The notes: a model not told the origin generated them from the letters alone. Shown: positions 1 through 7,330, counted from the stretch's first letter. The stretch: DNA of 13,961 nucleotides from Cytophagaceae bacterium (GCA_947459055.1 CANHCG010000013.1:1-13961); one strand, 5' to 3'. Translations and numbers: made by a program.

Positions 1-801
1 GGTTAATATCACCTTTTCTTTTTGGCTCAAAAACTCCACGCGGCCACGTGCCACACCGATTTGCGTGGGGCTATCGTAGAAAAGCGTGTCGGCCGATAAA
101 ATATACTCCTCGGTTTTCGCGGTGGAACGACCTGTGAAATTCGATACTTTGGTTTGCGTATTATAAAAACCCGCGGAGGTTAAAACCGTGTCTTTTTTAG
201 TAATGATTTCGGTGGGACAAATGAAAAAGGCTTCTTTGGAGGCGGTGTTATAGCGCAGTGAGTCGGCTTTGAGGGCGCCGCCTTCTTTGTCGATCACGCG
301 AACTTTATTTTTGAAAAGGAAGTTTTTGGTGACCGTGTTATAAAATCCTTCCCGGCTGGTGAGGGTCGATTTTTTGTCGATGATTTTGGCGCCTGTATGA
401 TAAATCGCCATGCGGGAATTGAGGTCATAATCTAGTTTATTGGTCGTCAAAATAATGGTATGATCGTCCAATTTAACGCGTCCGCTTACATAGGCTTGTC
501 GGGTATCGCCGCTATACAAGGCTGAGTCGCCGGTGATTGTAACGGTATCGGCTTGGATGATGCGGACGTGGCCATAGGCTTCGACGTTGTTAGTTGTGCT
601 ATTTAAAATAGCTTGGTCGCAACTGAGGGTGGTGGTTCCTTGGCGCAACAAAACGTGGCCTAGGAGTTCCTTTCGAATGATTAATTCTTGTTGGTAACCT
701 TTAAGGCTATCGGCGCGGATTAATTCCACTTGGCTTTGTCCCTTGGATAGAAAGGACAAAAGCAAAAGAAATAGGATTAATATGTTCGAATATAGCCGCA
801 T
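1..801 (-). CDS. OstA/LptA-like protein, N-terminal 267 residues (cut by left edge)
   Basis: This open frame runs from ATG at 801 to base 1 without a stop, so its C-terminus lies outside the window. The product starts with a signal peptide (MRLYSNILILFLLLLSFLSKGQSQ). Repetitive beta-rich sequence follows, with recurring phrases such as SCDQAILNSTTNNVEAYGHV, ITGDSALYSGDTRQAYVSG and LKADSLRYNTASKEAFF. This 'DSA.Y...T..A...G.V' periodicity is typical of the OstA/LptA beta-jellyroll fold, which carries lipopolysaccharide across the periplasm or forms the N-terminal part of LptD. Bacteroidota encode long OstA-like proteins of this type, so export to the periplasm and a role in LPS transport are inferred. 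The gene is divergent from tilS, 57 bases away. Its coding strand has more C than G, unlike the other minus-strand genes in the window. Confidence 0.82.
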   Translation of the reverse strand, partial: MRLYSNILILFLLLLSFLSKGQSQVELIRADSLKGYQQELIIRKELLGHVLLRQGTTTLSCDQAILNSTTNNVEAYGHVRIIQADTVTITGDSALYSGDTRQAYVSGRVKLDDHTIILTTNKLDYDLNSRMAIYHTGAKIIDKKSTLTSREGFYNTVTKNFLFKNKVRVIDKEGGALKADSLRYNTASKEAFFICPTEIITKKDTVLTSAGFYNTQTKVSNFTGRSTAKTEEYILSADTLFYDSPTQIGVARGRVEFLSQKEKVILT

Positions 802-858
802 CTTGGAAGCGAATCATTAATTTCGCTTTGTCATTAGAACGCGCAATTTACCAATTTT

Positions 859-2190
859 ATGCTGGAAGATTTTATCAATTTTGTTCAAAAAGAGAATTTA
901 TTCCGTGCGGATGAAAAAATCCTTGTTGCGGTAAGCGGTGGGATCGATTCAATGGTGCTCTCGAAATTATTTTCGATGGCCAAATATAATTTTGGGATTG
1001 CGCATGTGAATTTTAGTTTACGGGGGGAGGAATCTTTGGCGGATGAGGTATTTGTTAAAAAATGGGCCAAAACCCTAAAGGTGCCATATTATTCGATTGT
1101 TTTTGACACGAAGGCGTTTGCGGAAAAGGAAAAATTATCGATTCAAGTGGCGGCACGTATGTTGCGCTATGCATGGTTTGAGGAGATTCGGGTTTCAGAG
1201 GGCTACACGTATATCGCCACGGCACATCAGGCGATGGATCAGGCGGAAACGGTATTGATTAACTTGAGTAGAGGAACGGGGATTGCGGGATTTCATGGGA
1301 TACCCGTAAAAAATGGGCATGTGATTCGTCCGATGGCATTTGCTTCGCAGGAGGGTTTATTTGATTTTGTGGTCGCCCAAAAATTAACGTGGCGGGAGGA
1401 TTCTTCGAATGCATCAACGAAATATATGCGGAATTTTATTCGGCATGAGATTATACCCAAATTTGAGGAGATCAATCCGCAGTTTGAGCAGTCGATGCTG
1501 GAAACCAGTCGGAAAACCCAAGGGATTGAGGCATGGCTTCGGGAGGAAATGGACATGTGGAGAACTCAGCAGGTACATATCGATGCAGCGGGACATATAT
1601 TTGTAAAAATAGCGGATCCTGGCGTTTCTGCTACCAAAATGCGGGTACTATACGAGGCATTTTTGAAAGAATTTGATTTTACGTATGCGCAAGTGGATCA
1701 GTTGATTGCTTTGTCGGCGGACAAGGTGGGCCAACTTTTTGAATCGCCAACCCATGTATTAAATCATGATCGGGGCCAATGGGTAATTTCACGTAAATCT
1801 CAACAAGATTTTCGTCCTGTATTAGTTCAAGAAGAGGATGAAGAGGTTATTGTCGGTAACCAAACCATGGAAATATTTGTGGAGGAAAATGGGCCAGATT
1901 ATTCCATATCTACTTCGCCAAAGGTGGCATGCGTGGATGCGGATGCATTGACTTTTCCGTTAGAGATTCGGAAATACCAGGAGGGTGATTGGTTTTGCCC
2001 ACTTGGCATGAACACCAAAAAACTAATTTCTGATTTTTTGACTGACCGAAAAGTACCTATGTTGATCAAAAAGGAAACCTATCTTTTATTGAGCAAAGGT
2101 TCTGTCGTTTGGGTCATGGGTCATCGGATCGATAACCGATTTAAAGTAAGTGAAAAAACTGAAACGGTGATGGTTTTCACGCTTCCCTAG
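859..2190 (+). CDS. tilS: tRNA(Ile)-lysidine synthase TilS
   Basis: TilS joins lysine to C34 of the CAU-anticodon tRNA-Ile, using ATP, so that the tRNA reads AUA codons. It acts in the cytoplasm and is normally essential. The 443-residue product has the PP-loop ATP-pyrophosphatase motif VSGGIDS at residues 25-31. It also has the family motif around TAHQAMDQAETV (121-132) followed by LSRGTGIAGFHGIP, and the WREDSSNAS...RNFIRHEIIP block at 178-200. The C-terminal TilS domain begins near residue 365, with RKYQEGDWFCPLG and KKLISDFLTDRKVP. Length is close to the E. coli enzyme (about 430). The ATG at 859 places the PP loop at the usual distance from the N-terminus. No clear Shine-Dalgarno site is visible. 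The TAG stop lies inside the first arm of a 35-bp palindrome. Confidence 0.96.
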   Translation: MLEDFINFVQKENLFRADEKILVAVSGGIDSMVLSKLFSMAKYNFGIAHVNFSLRGEESLADEVFVKKWAKTLKVPYYSIVFDTKAFAEKEKLSIQVAARMLRYAWFEEIRVSEGYTYIATAHQAMDQAETVLINLSRGTGIAGFHGIPVKNGHVIRPMAFASQEGLFDFVVAQKLTWREDSSNASTKYMRNFIRHEIIPKFEEINPQFEQSMLETSRKTQGIEAWLREEMDMWRTQQVHIDAAGHIFVKIADPGVSATKMRVLYEAFLKEFDFTYAQVDQLIALSADKVGQLFESPTHVLNHDRGQWVISRKSQQDFRPVLVQEEDEEVIVGNQTMEIFVEENGPDYSISTSPKVACVDADALTFPLEIRKYQEGDWFCPLGMNTKKLISDFLTDRKVPMLIKKETYLLLSKGSVVWVMGHRIDNRFKVSEKTETVMVFTLP

Positions 2191-2222
2191 CTTTGGCAAT
2201 CCTTGCCGGTTTGCCAAAGCTA
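2188..2222 (+). repeat. 35-bp palindromic element, copy 1 (possible tilS terminator)
   Basis: A perfect 12-bp inverted repeat, TAGCTTTGGCAA (2188-2199) and TTGCCAAAGCTA (2211-2222), surrounds an 11-base centre. The first three bases are the tilS stop codon. No T-run follows, so it is not a classical intrinsic terminator, though an RNA hairpin protecting or ending the tilS message is plausible. A smaller competing stem, GGCAA (2195-2199) with TTGCC (2203-2207), is also possible. It matches copy 2 at 34 of 35 positions when copy 2 is read on the other strand. Confidence 0.85.
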
Positions 2223-2415
2223 AGTCTCAAAAATTAATTATCATGGAATAAAACTGATAATCGACTTGATTATTTTTAAACGTATATAGTCTTAAATAGA
2301 AAGGCACGGATTGTTAAACCTAAAACTGGTTGGGGATTGCTAGCTTTGGCAAACCGGCTAGGATTGCCAAAGCTAACTACGGAAAACTATATTTCAGGTA
2401 AAAAAACTGATAATC
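2191..2415. other. Convergent intergenic region between tilS and the DUF4835 gene
   Basis: No plausible gene lies here; the only ATG noted opens a two-codon frame. The region holds two inverted 35-bp palindromes and an AT-rich core between them (2223-2340). A 13-base direct repeat, AAAACTGATAATC, occurs at 2250-2262 inside the core and again at 2403-2415, ending exactly at the DUF4835 stop codon. Two genes converge here, so both transcripts must end in or near this gap. Confidence 0.8.
2341..2375 (-). repeat. 35-bp palindromic element, copy 2 (possible DUF4835 terminator)
   Basis: A second perfect 12-bp inverted repeat has the same arms, TAGCTTTGGCAA (2341-2352) and TTGCCAAAGCTA (2364-2375). 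Its asymmetric centre is the reverse complement of copy 1 apart from one base, so the two copies face opposite ways. Each therefore has the same orientation relative to the gene it follows. Similarity stops at the 35-bp boundary. On the minus strand it lies 40 bases after the DUF4835 stop. No T-run follows it. Confidence 0.85.
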
Positions 2416-3324
2416 TTATCGAATTAACTTCCGATACGTTTCCGTCCGAACGGGATCCAATAAACTTAAATAAGCAAAGGCTTGTTGGCGCTCACCAACC
2501 GTCGCCTCATCCATAATCGAAAAAATTTCATCTGACTTCGCATCAAAAAAAACACGGATCCCCGCCGCTCCTGGCCTTAATTGATTTAAATTCCGAATCT
2601 GATTAAATACCTCCAAAATCCCCTTCCGCGTCGCATCCGGCTTATCCTTAAACGTATCCAAATAGACCCGATGATAGGAATAATTCACCTCACGAATCCC
2701 CTGAACCTGTTGGTTAATCAAATTTTCAGCAATCGCCATCCGCGAACGCACATCCGTCACAACACCCCAACCGCTTCCCGAACTCTGGGCCAAATTCGTT
2801 AAATTATTCAATTTCTGCACAAAAAAATCACCCCCATACTCCCCAAACGAATCATAATGGTACGCACAAGCCAAATAGGCATAATAAGCCAACATCGAAC
2901 TTAAATTGTCCATGAAACTATTGTCATTATACGTAATCGGAGTGCCGGTCAAAAATTTGAAATTAAAACTCTTATCGACCACATTCAAAATCACAGTCTC
3001 ATAAGAAGTCCCAAAAACCGGTCGCAATACCTGAACCCGCGCCGTGGCTTCGAAATCACCTTGGGAGGTGGCTTTGGTCAATAGTAAATTGATGCTTAAT
3101 TTGATTTTTTCTTCGGGCGCAAAATTATCATTCGACCAGCGACGTCCTGAAAGGAAATCCTGCATCGTGCGCTGTAATTCAGAATAAATTTGGGAAGAAC
3201 CTCGTTGTTGATCGAGCTGTAATTGCTCCGTGCTAATCGTGACTGTCGCTTGAATTTCTTGGGCCTGTACAGCCCAAGAAAACAAGCAAGCAAATAATGC
3301 CAACAAAAAAGAAGAGGATTTCAT
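2416..3324 (-). CDS. DUF4835 family exported protein
   Basis: This 302-residue protein begins with a clear Sec signal peptide (MKSSSFLLALFACLFSWAVQAQ, cleavage expected near residue 21), so it is probably periplasmic or cell-surface. It matches my memory of the Bacteroidota DUF4835 family: EIQATVTIST near the mature N-terminus, MQDFLSGRRWSNDNF, a central region rich in Y and A around YYAYLACAYHYDSFGEYGG, and the C-terminal GIRVFFDAKSDEIFSIM. Some databases name related proteins PorD and link them to type IX secretion. I cannot confirm that role, and nothing else here belongs to that pathway. It is the last gene of the minus-strand cluster, 15 bases after rpoZ. Confidence 0.85.
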   Translation of the reverse strand: MKSSSFLLALFACLFSWAVQAQEIQATVTISTEQLQLDQQRGSSQIYSELQRTMQDFLSGRRWSNDNFAPEEKIKLSINLLLTKATSQGDFEATARVQVLRPVFGTSYETVILNVVDKSFNFKFLTGTPITYNDNSFMDNLSSMLAYYAYLACAYHYDSFGEYGGDFFVQKLNNLTNLAQSSGSGWGVVTDVRSRMAIAENLINQQVQGIREVNYSYHRVYLDTFKDKPDATRKGILEVFNQIRNLNQLRPGAAGIRVFFDAKSDEIFSIMDEATVGERQQAFAYLSLLDPVRTETYRKLIR

Positions 3325-3339
3325 ACGAAATCAAACAGA

Positions 3340-3666
3340 TTAGTTTTCGTCCTTTTCTGCTTCGCGATCTCTGAAATCGACTTTATCTGCTAAAAAATCG
3401 TCAATCGCCAAGGCAGAAGGCTTTGGCATACGCTCATAATATTTTGAAATTTCGATCTGCTCACGGTTTTCAAAAATTTCTTCTAAATTGTCCACAGAAG
3501 AAGCAAATTCAGATAATTTATTCGACAATTCCTCCTTCATTTTACTTGAAATCTGACGTGCACGTTGGCCTATAATCGCCACTGACTCGTATACATTCCC
3601 AGTCTTTGCTGCAATTTTATCTACATCACGCGTGATAATGGATGGATTTGTTTGGATCTTAGACAT
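3340..3666 (-). CDS. rpoZ: RNA polymerase omega subunit (Rpb6/RpoZ family, Bacteroidota type)
   Basis: The 108-residue product has the N-terminal omega/Rpb6-like stretch: ITRDVDKIAAKTGNVYESV at 12-30, then IIGQRARQIS at 32-41. This corresponds to the conserved region in which omega clamps the beta-prime subunit and aids polymerase assembly. The second half is acidic and charged (NREQIEISKYYERMPKPSAL, ending DREAEKDEN), as in Bacteroidota omega proteins that follow bamD. It lies 52 bases after the bamD stop and 15 bases before the DUF4835 start. That larger gap holds a promoter candidate, so it may have its own start of transcription as well as read-through from bamD. Confidence 0.85.
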   Translation of the reverse strand: MSKIQTNPSIITRDVDKIAAKTGNVYESVAIIGQRARQISSKMKEELSNKLSEFASSVDNLEEIFENREQIEISKYYERMPKPSALAIDDFLADKVDFRDREAEKDEN

Positions 3667-3690
3667 CTCGTTTATTTTTAATTAAGATTG

Positions 3691-3698
3691 CAAAATTA
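3691..3698 (-). promoter_or_regulatory. Candidate -7 promoter element before rpoZ
   Basis: On the minus strand this reads TAATTTTG, a full match to the Bacteroidota -7 element TAnnTTTG. It sits 24 bases upstream of the rpoZ ATG, inside the largest gap of the minus-strand cluster. I see no good TTG -33 element at the expected 17-23 base spacing, where the sequence is a T/C tract, so support is partial. Confidence 0.35.
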
Positions 3699-3718
3699 TA
3701 TAAAATTAGGGAAAAAAA

Positions 3719-4609
3719 CTACTGAGGTCCCGTGGCCACTTTGGACGTATTCGACTTCTCCTTCTCTAACATGGCCTTGTATTCGGCCTCCAACTTCGAA
3801 ATTCGCTCCACTTCCTTATTGCTTTGCTCATACATCCGCTCCGCATCCTTCAAAAACGCACTTTGAGGATATTTATCAATCAGCTCCAAATAAAATTTTG
3901 ATGCCTCCTCAAACCGCTCCTTTTGCTTATTCTCAATCGTACTCTTGGCCAAATCATATTGTGCCAATACCTTCATGTAAGCCATTTCTTCGTTGTAATC
4001 TGAATCTGGGAAATCACGCTGGAAATTCGTTATCTCAATCACCGAAGACTTCAAGGATGCAATATTAAACGGCGAAGTCTTATGATATAATTTAGCTTTC
4101 TCAAACGCCTTCTTCTCCAATTTTTTCCGCAATTCCTTAATGATATTCGTACACTCATCCCTAAATTTCGTCTCCGGATAATTATTCAAATACGACTGTA
4201 TCTCATTAATAGCAGCCAAAGTCCCCGTTTGATCTAAATTGTAATTTGGCGAATCCTTGTATAATGAATAGGCCGACATATAAATCGCCTCCTCCGCATA
4301 CTCACTCCGCGAAAAAACCTCTGAAAACTTCTTAAAATGCGTATTCGCTAAGGTATAATTACCCAAATTAAAATCACAATAGGCCTGATAAAAGGTCGCC
4401 AATTCCTGCGTAGAATCCCCTTTCATCAAGGGCATAATCTCATCAAACAAAATTCCAGCCTTATCAAAATCCTTCTTCTTGTAATAATCCATCGCCGCCT
4501 TATACTTCGTCGGTAGATTCGCACTTTTTCTGAATTTCTCAAATTTACCGCAAGAGCTCAATCCCAGCACCGCGATAAACCCAACCAATATGTATTCTTT
4601 TAATTTCAT
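3719..4609 (-). CDS. bamD: Outer membrane protein assembly factor BamD (lipoprotein)
   Basis: BamD is the essential lipoprotein partner of BamA in inserting beta-barrel proteins into the outer membrane. The chosen ATG at 4609 gives 296 residues with a lipoprotein signal, MKLKEYILVGFIAVLGLSSC, with lipobox L17-S18-S19-C20. The frame is open 22 codons further upstream, but that stretch would overlap the ABC transporter gene and bury the signal peptide, so I reject the longer start. The mature part has TPR-like helical repeats: YKAAMDYYKKKDFDKAGILFDEI (36-58), the YQAYCDFNLGNYTLANTHFKKF block (74-95), then KFYLELIDKYPQSAFLKDAE near 238-257. The C-terminus (265-285) is charged and probably coiled coil. 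It follows the ABC gene by 19 bases and precedes rpoZ, an order I recall from other Bacteroidota. Confidence 0.92.
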   Translation of the reverse strand: MKLKEYILVGFIAVLGLSSCGKFEKFRKSANLPTKYKAAMDYYKKKDFDKAGILFDEIMPLMKGDSTQELATFYQAYCDFNLGNYTLANTHFKKFSEVFSRSEYAEEAIYMSAYSLYKDSPNYNLDQTGTLAAINEIQSYLNNYPETKFRDECTNIIKELRKKLEKKAFEKAKLYHKTSPFNIASLKSSVIEITNFQRDFPDSDYNEEMAYMKVLAQYDLAKSTIENKQKERFEEASKFYLELIDKYPQSAFLKDAERMYEQSNKEVERISKLEAEYKAMLEKEKSNTSKVATGPQ

Positions 4610-4628
4610 AAGCCCGCAAAGATAAGGA

Positions 4629-6383
4629 TTAATTACGACTAAATTGTAAATGATACAACGCCGAATACAATCCATTCATATTTAATAATTCATCATGACT
4701 CCCCCGCTCCTTAATTTCCCCCTTGTCCATGACCAAAATTTGATCCGCATTTCGAATCGTCGATAAACGATGTGCAATCACCACCGAAGTCCGACCCCTC
4801 ATCAAAGTGGATATCGCCGACTGAATCAACAACTCCGATTCTGAATCCACCGACGAAGTCGCCTCATCCAACACTATAATATTAGGATCATGGACCAGCG
4901 CCCGAACAAACGAAATCAACTGCCGCTGCCCCACACTCAACGTCGCACCCCGCTCCATCACCTCATACCCATAGCCCCCAGGTAAAGACATTATAAATTC
5001 ATGCACCCCAACCATCTTCGCCGCCTCCTCAATCTTTTCCTGACTTATCGTACGATCCCCCAAATGTATATTATAAGCAATCGACGAACTAAACAAAAAC
5101 ACATCCTGTAACACCACCCCTATATGCTTACGCAAACTCCCAATCTCATAGTCGGGCAAAGGTATCCCATCAATTTGAATAAGGCCTTTTTGACAATCAT
5201 ACATACGACCCAATAACCCAATAATCGACGATTTCCCCGCCCCTGTCGCCCCCACAATCGCCACCGTTTGCCCCGGCTTCACCTCAAAACTCACCTCCTT
5301 AACCACCCACTCATTTTCCAAATACGCAAACCACACCCTCTCAAAGGCAATATGCCCTTTCACTTGGTCCGCTAACACCGTCCCATTATTTTGAATATAT
5401 TCCTCCGAGTCTAACAAAGTCAAAATACGCTCCGTACTTACAATCCCCATTTGTAAGGTATTAAACCGGTCTGCCAACATCCGAATGGGCCGATAAAACA
5501 AATTGATAAACATAATAAAGGCCGTCAACGTCCCCACCGAAATCTCTTCTTTTAAAATATATGTTGAGGCCAACCAAACCACCAATCCCGAACCCACCGC
5601 CGCAATCACATCCGCTACCGGAAAATAAAGAGAATAAGCCAAAATTCCGCGAATATTTGCATCCCGATGCTCCTCATTTATTTGATTAAATTTTTGCATC
5701 TCCCGCTTTTCCGCATGAAATAACTGGACAATAAACATCCCCGAAATATGCTCCTGCACAAAGGAATTCAAATTCGCCACCGCGACACGTACCTCATTAA
5801 AAGACTTTTTGATGTACTCCTTAAATACATAGGTCGAAATAATCATAAATGGCACCGTGGCCAAAATCACCAAAGTCAAACGCCAATCCGTATAGAACAT
5901 GACCCCTATGACCAAAAACAATTGCAATAAATCCCCCGCAATCGACGCCAAACCCTCCGAAAATACATCATTCAAAGTTTCGATATCTGATACGGTGCGC
6001 GTAACGAGCCGACCAATCGGCGTCGCATCAAAAAACGACAATTTTAAATGCACAATCTTCGCATATAATTGCACCCGAATATCTCGAATCACCGTTTGAC
6101 CTAAAAAACCCGCTAAATAACTCGTCGAAAACTGCAATCCCGTTTGCAAAAACAAGACCGCAATCATATAGCCAAACATTTGAATCAATTCCTGCATTTT
6201 ATCCGCAGAAACATAATGATCCAAGGTGTAACGAATGAGTAATGGTATCGCCGGAGAAACCGCCGCCATCGCTAAAATCAATAAAACAAGAAGCCAAAAT
6301 TTAAGCCAATAAGGCTTTATGAAGCCGTAAATACGGCGAATAATATACAAATCAACAACCTTACCACTGGCGGATTCTTTCAA
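4629..6383 (-). CDS. MsbA-like ABC exporter, fused membrane and ATPase domains
   Basis: This 584-residue half-transporter should work as a homodimer in the inner membrane. The type 1 exporter membrane domain spans about residues 20-310, with hydrophobic segments near 28-50, 66-90, 140-190 and 255-295. The nucleotide-binding domain begins near 345. It has Walker A GATGAGKSS (378-386), Q-loop Q426, signature LSVGQ (482-486), Walker B IIVLDEATS (502-510) and H-loop H538. MsbA-like proteins flip lipid A or export lipids and drugs; the actual substrate cannot be read from sequence. The start codon is TTG at 6383, two bases after the stop of the preceding small gene. An in-frame TGA at 6390-6392 excludes any longer ATG form, and the next Met is residue 39, inside the first membrane helix. 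Coupled translation with the preceding gene is likely. Confidence 0.93.
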   Translation of the reverse strand: MKESASGKVVDLYIIRRIYGFIKPYWLKFWLLVLLILAMAAVSPAIPLLIRYTLDHYVSADKMQELIQMFGYMIAVLFLQTGLQFSTSYLAGFLGQTVIRDIRVQLYAKIVHLKLSFFDATPIGRLVTRTVSDIETLNDVFSEGLASIAGDLLQLFLVIGVMFYTDWRLTLVILATVPFMIISTYVFKEYIKKSFNEVRVAVANLNSFVQEHISGMFIVQLFHAEKREMQKFNQINEEHRDANIRGILAYSLYFPVADVIAAVGSGLVVWLASTYILKEEISVGTLTAFIMFINLFYRPIRMLADRFNTLQMGIVSTERILTLLDSEEYIQNNGTVLADQVKGHIAFERVWFAYLENEWVVKEVSFEVKPGQTVAIVGATGAGKSSIIGLLGRMYDCQKGLIQIDGIPLPDYEIGSLRKHIGVVLQDVFLFSSSIAYNIHLGDRTISQEKIEEAAKMVGVHEFIMSLPGGYGYEVMERGATLSVGQRQLISFVRALVHDPNIIVLDEATSSVDSESELLIQSAISTLMRGRTSVVIAHRLSTIRNADQILVMDKGEIKERGSHDELLNMNGLYSALYHLQFSRN

Positions 6384-6385
6384 AA

Positions 6386-6526
6386 TTATTCAGGAATGGT
6401 GGTTTGACAGGAACCGCAACCCTTGGCACATCCCGCCTGATTTTTGCTGAAAAACTGCTTGTACACGATTCGACCCAAATAGGCCAATGCAGTACAAAAA
6501 ACAAGAATAATTACTAGATTTTCCAT
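6386..6526 (-). CDS. Small Cys-rich single-pass membrane protein (FeoB-associated type)
   Basis: A 46-codon frame runs from ATG at 6526 to TAA at 6386. The product has one N-terminal membrane helix (MENLVIILVFCTALAYLGRIVYK), a short basic turn, and a cysteine cluster C33-AKG-C37-GS-C40 near the C-terminus. This layout fits the 'FeoB-associated Cys-rich membrane protein' family (PF12669-like): a short membrane anchor followed by a Cys cluster that may bind metal. No feoA or feoB is visible here, so a link to ferrous iron uptake is only family-based. It starts 3 bases after the inositol-phosphatase stop and ends 2 bases before the ABC exporter TTG. This tight packing on both sides is good evidence that it is a real translated gene. 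Confidence 0.82.
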   Translation of the reverse strand: MENLVIILVFCTALAYLGRIVYKQFFSKNQAGCAKGCGSCQTTIPE

Positions 6527-6529
6527 GAC

Positions 6530-7330
6530 TTAGGATTCCCAATGTTCCTGCAAAGTTGATAAAAATTCCTCAAAAATAGGCCCCGCCCCAATTATTTCTC
6601 CACTAAAAATCACATCCTCCCCACCCGAAAAATTAGTCACCCGACCACCCGCCTCCTCAATAATAATCTTCCCAGCCGCCACATCCCAAGGCTTTAAATT
6701 CGCCTCAAAAAATCCCTCAAACCGCCCACAAGCGGTATAAGCTAAATCAATCGCCGCCGCCCCCATCCGCCGCAAGCCATGACTTTTTTGCATGAGCGAC
6801 TTCAACAAAGCCAAATACCGATCTTGATACGAAAAATCATAATAAGGAAATCCCGTAGCCAATAAACTTTTTCCTAAAGCATCCGTCGATGAAACCCGTA
6901 TCGGTTTCCCATTTAAAAATGCACCTCCACCCCGACAAGCATAAAATAACTCTTCCCGATTGGGTTCATAAATCATCCCCAATACAGGCTGCTTATTTAA
7001 AATCAAACCCACCGAAACCGCATAAACCGGTAAGCGATGTAAAAAATTGGTCGTGCCGTCCAAGGGGTCTATGACCCAATAAAAACCATCCCCTATAGCC
7101 TCTTGACCCGTCGCACTTTCCTCTGCAATAAATCCAGCATCTGGAAAAACTTGCGACAATCCGGTTTTTAAGCGATTTTCTGCTTGTTGGTCTACATAGG
7201 AAACTAAATCATTCGTCCCCTTATACTGAATATCGGTCTCCGAAATCTCATCCACCATGCTTTGAATCCAACGGCCAGTCTCCCGGACAATGGGTAAAGA
7301 ATTGGTTAAAATGAGGGATAAATCGATCAT
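6530..7330 (-). CDS. Inositol monophosphatase family protein (SuhB/CysQ-like)
   Basis: The 266-residue product carries the signature of the metal-dependent, lithium-sensitive phosphatase family. These are the metal-binding E70-E71-S, the core motif VIDPLDGTTNF (86-96, with D88 and D91) and the second metal site WDVAAG (215-220, with D216). Members dephosphorylate inositol phosphates, fructose bisphosphate or 3'-phosphoadenosine 5'-phosphate. SuhB also acts in rRNA transcription in E. coli. Sequence alone does not choose between these; general likeness is closest to inositol-1-monophosphatase. Length matches the family (about 260-270). Its ATG overlaps the stop of prc by four bases (ATGA), indicating translational coupling. 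It is probably cytoplasmic, as no signal peptide is seen. Confidence 0.93.
   Translation of the reverse strand: MIDLSLILTNSLPIVRETGRWIQSMVDEISETDIQYKGTNDLVSYVDQQAENRLKTGLSQVFPDAGFIAEESATGQEAIGDGFYWVIDPLDGTTNFLHRLPVYAVSVGLILNKQPVLGMIYEPNREELFYACRGGGAFLNGKPIRVSSTDALGKSLLATGFPYYDFSYQDRYLALLKSLMQKSHGLRRMGAAAIDLAYTACGRFEGFFEANLKPWDVAAGKIIIEEAGGRVTNFSGGEDVIFSGEIIGAGPIFEEFLSTLQEHWES

Noticed and set aside
1219..1254. TilS motif AHQAMDQAET differs from the commoner AHHxxDQxET
   Set aside because: The Asp, Gln, Glu and Thr are kept and the rest of the enzyme is typical, so this is ordinary family variation.
3688..4068. 126-codon plus-strand frame opposite bamD
   Set aside because: Low-complexity P/S-rich product without motifs, antisense to bamD.
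4610..4675. 22-codon upstream extension of bamD beginning MDCIRRCIIYN
   Set aside because: It would overlap the end of the ABC exporter gene and place the lipoprotein signal and its lipobox cysteine inside the protein. The ATG at 4609 gives a normal BamD N-terminus.
4924..4938. ABC signature reads LSVGQ rather than LSGGQ
   Set aside because: A hydrophobic residue at this position is common in functional exporters, and all other ATPase motifs are intact, so it is not a sign of decay.
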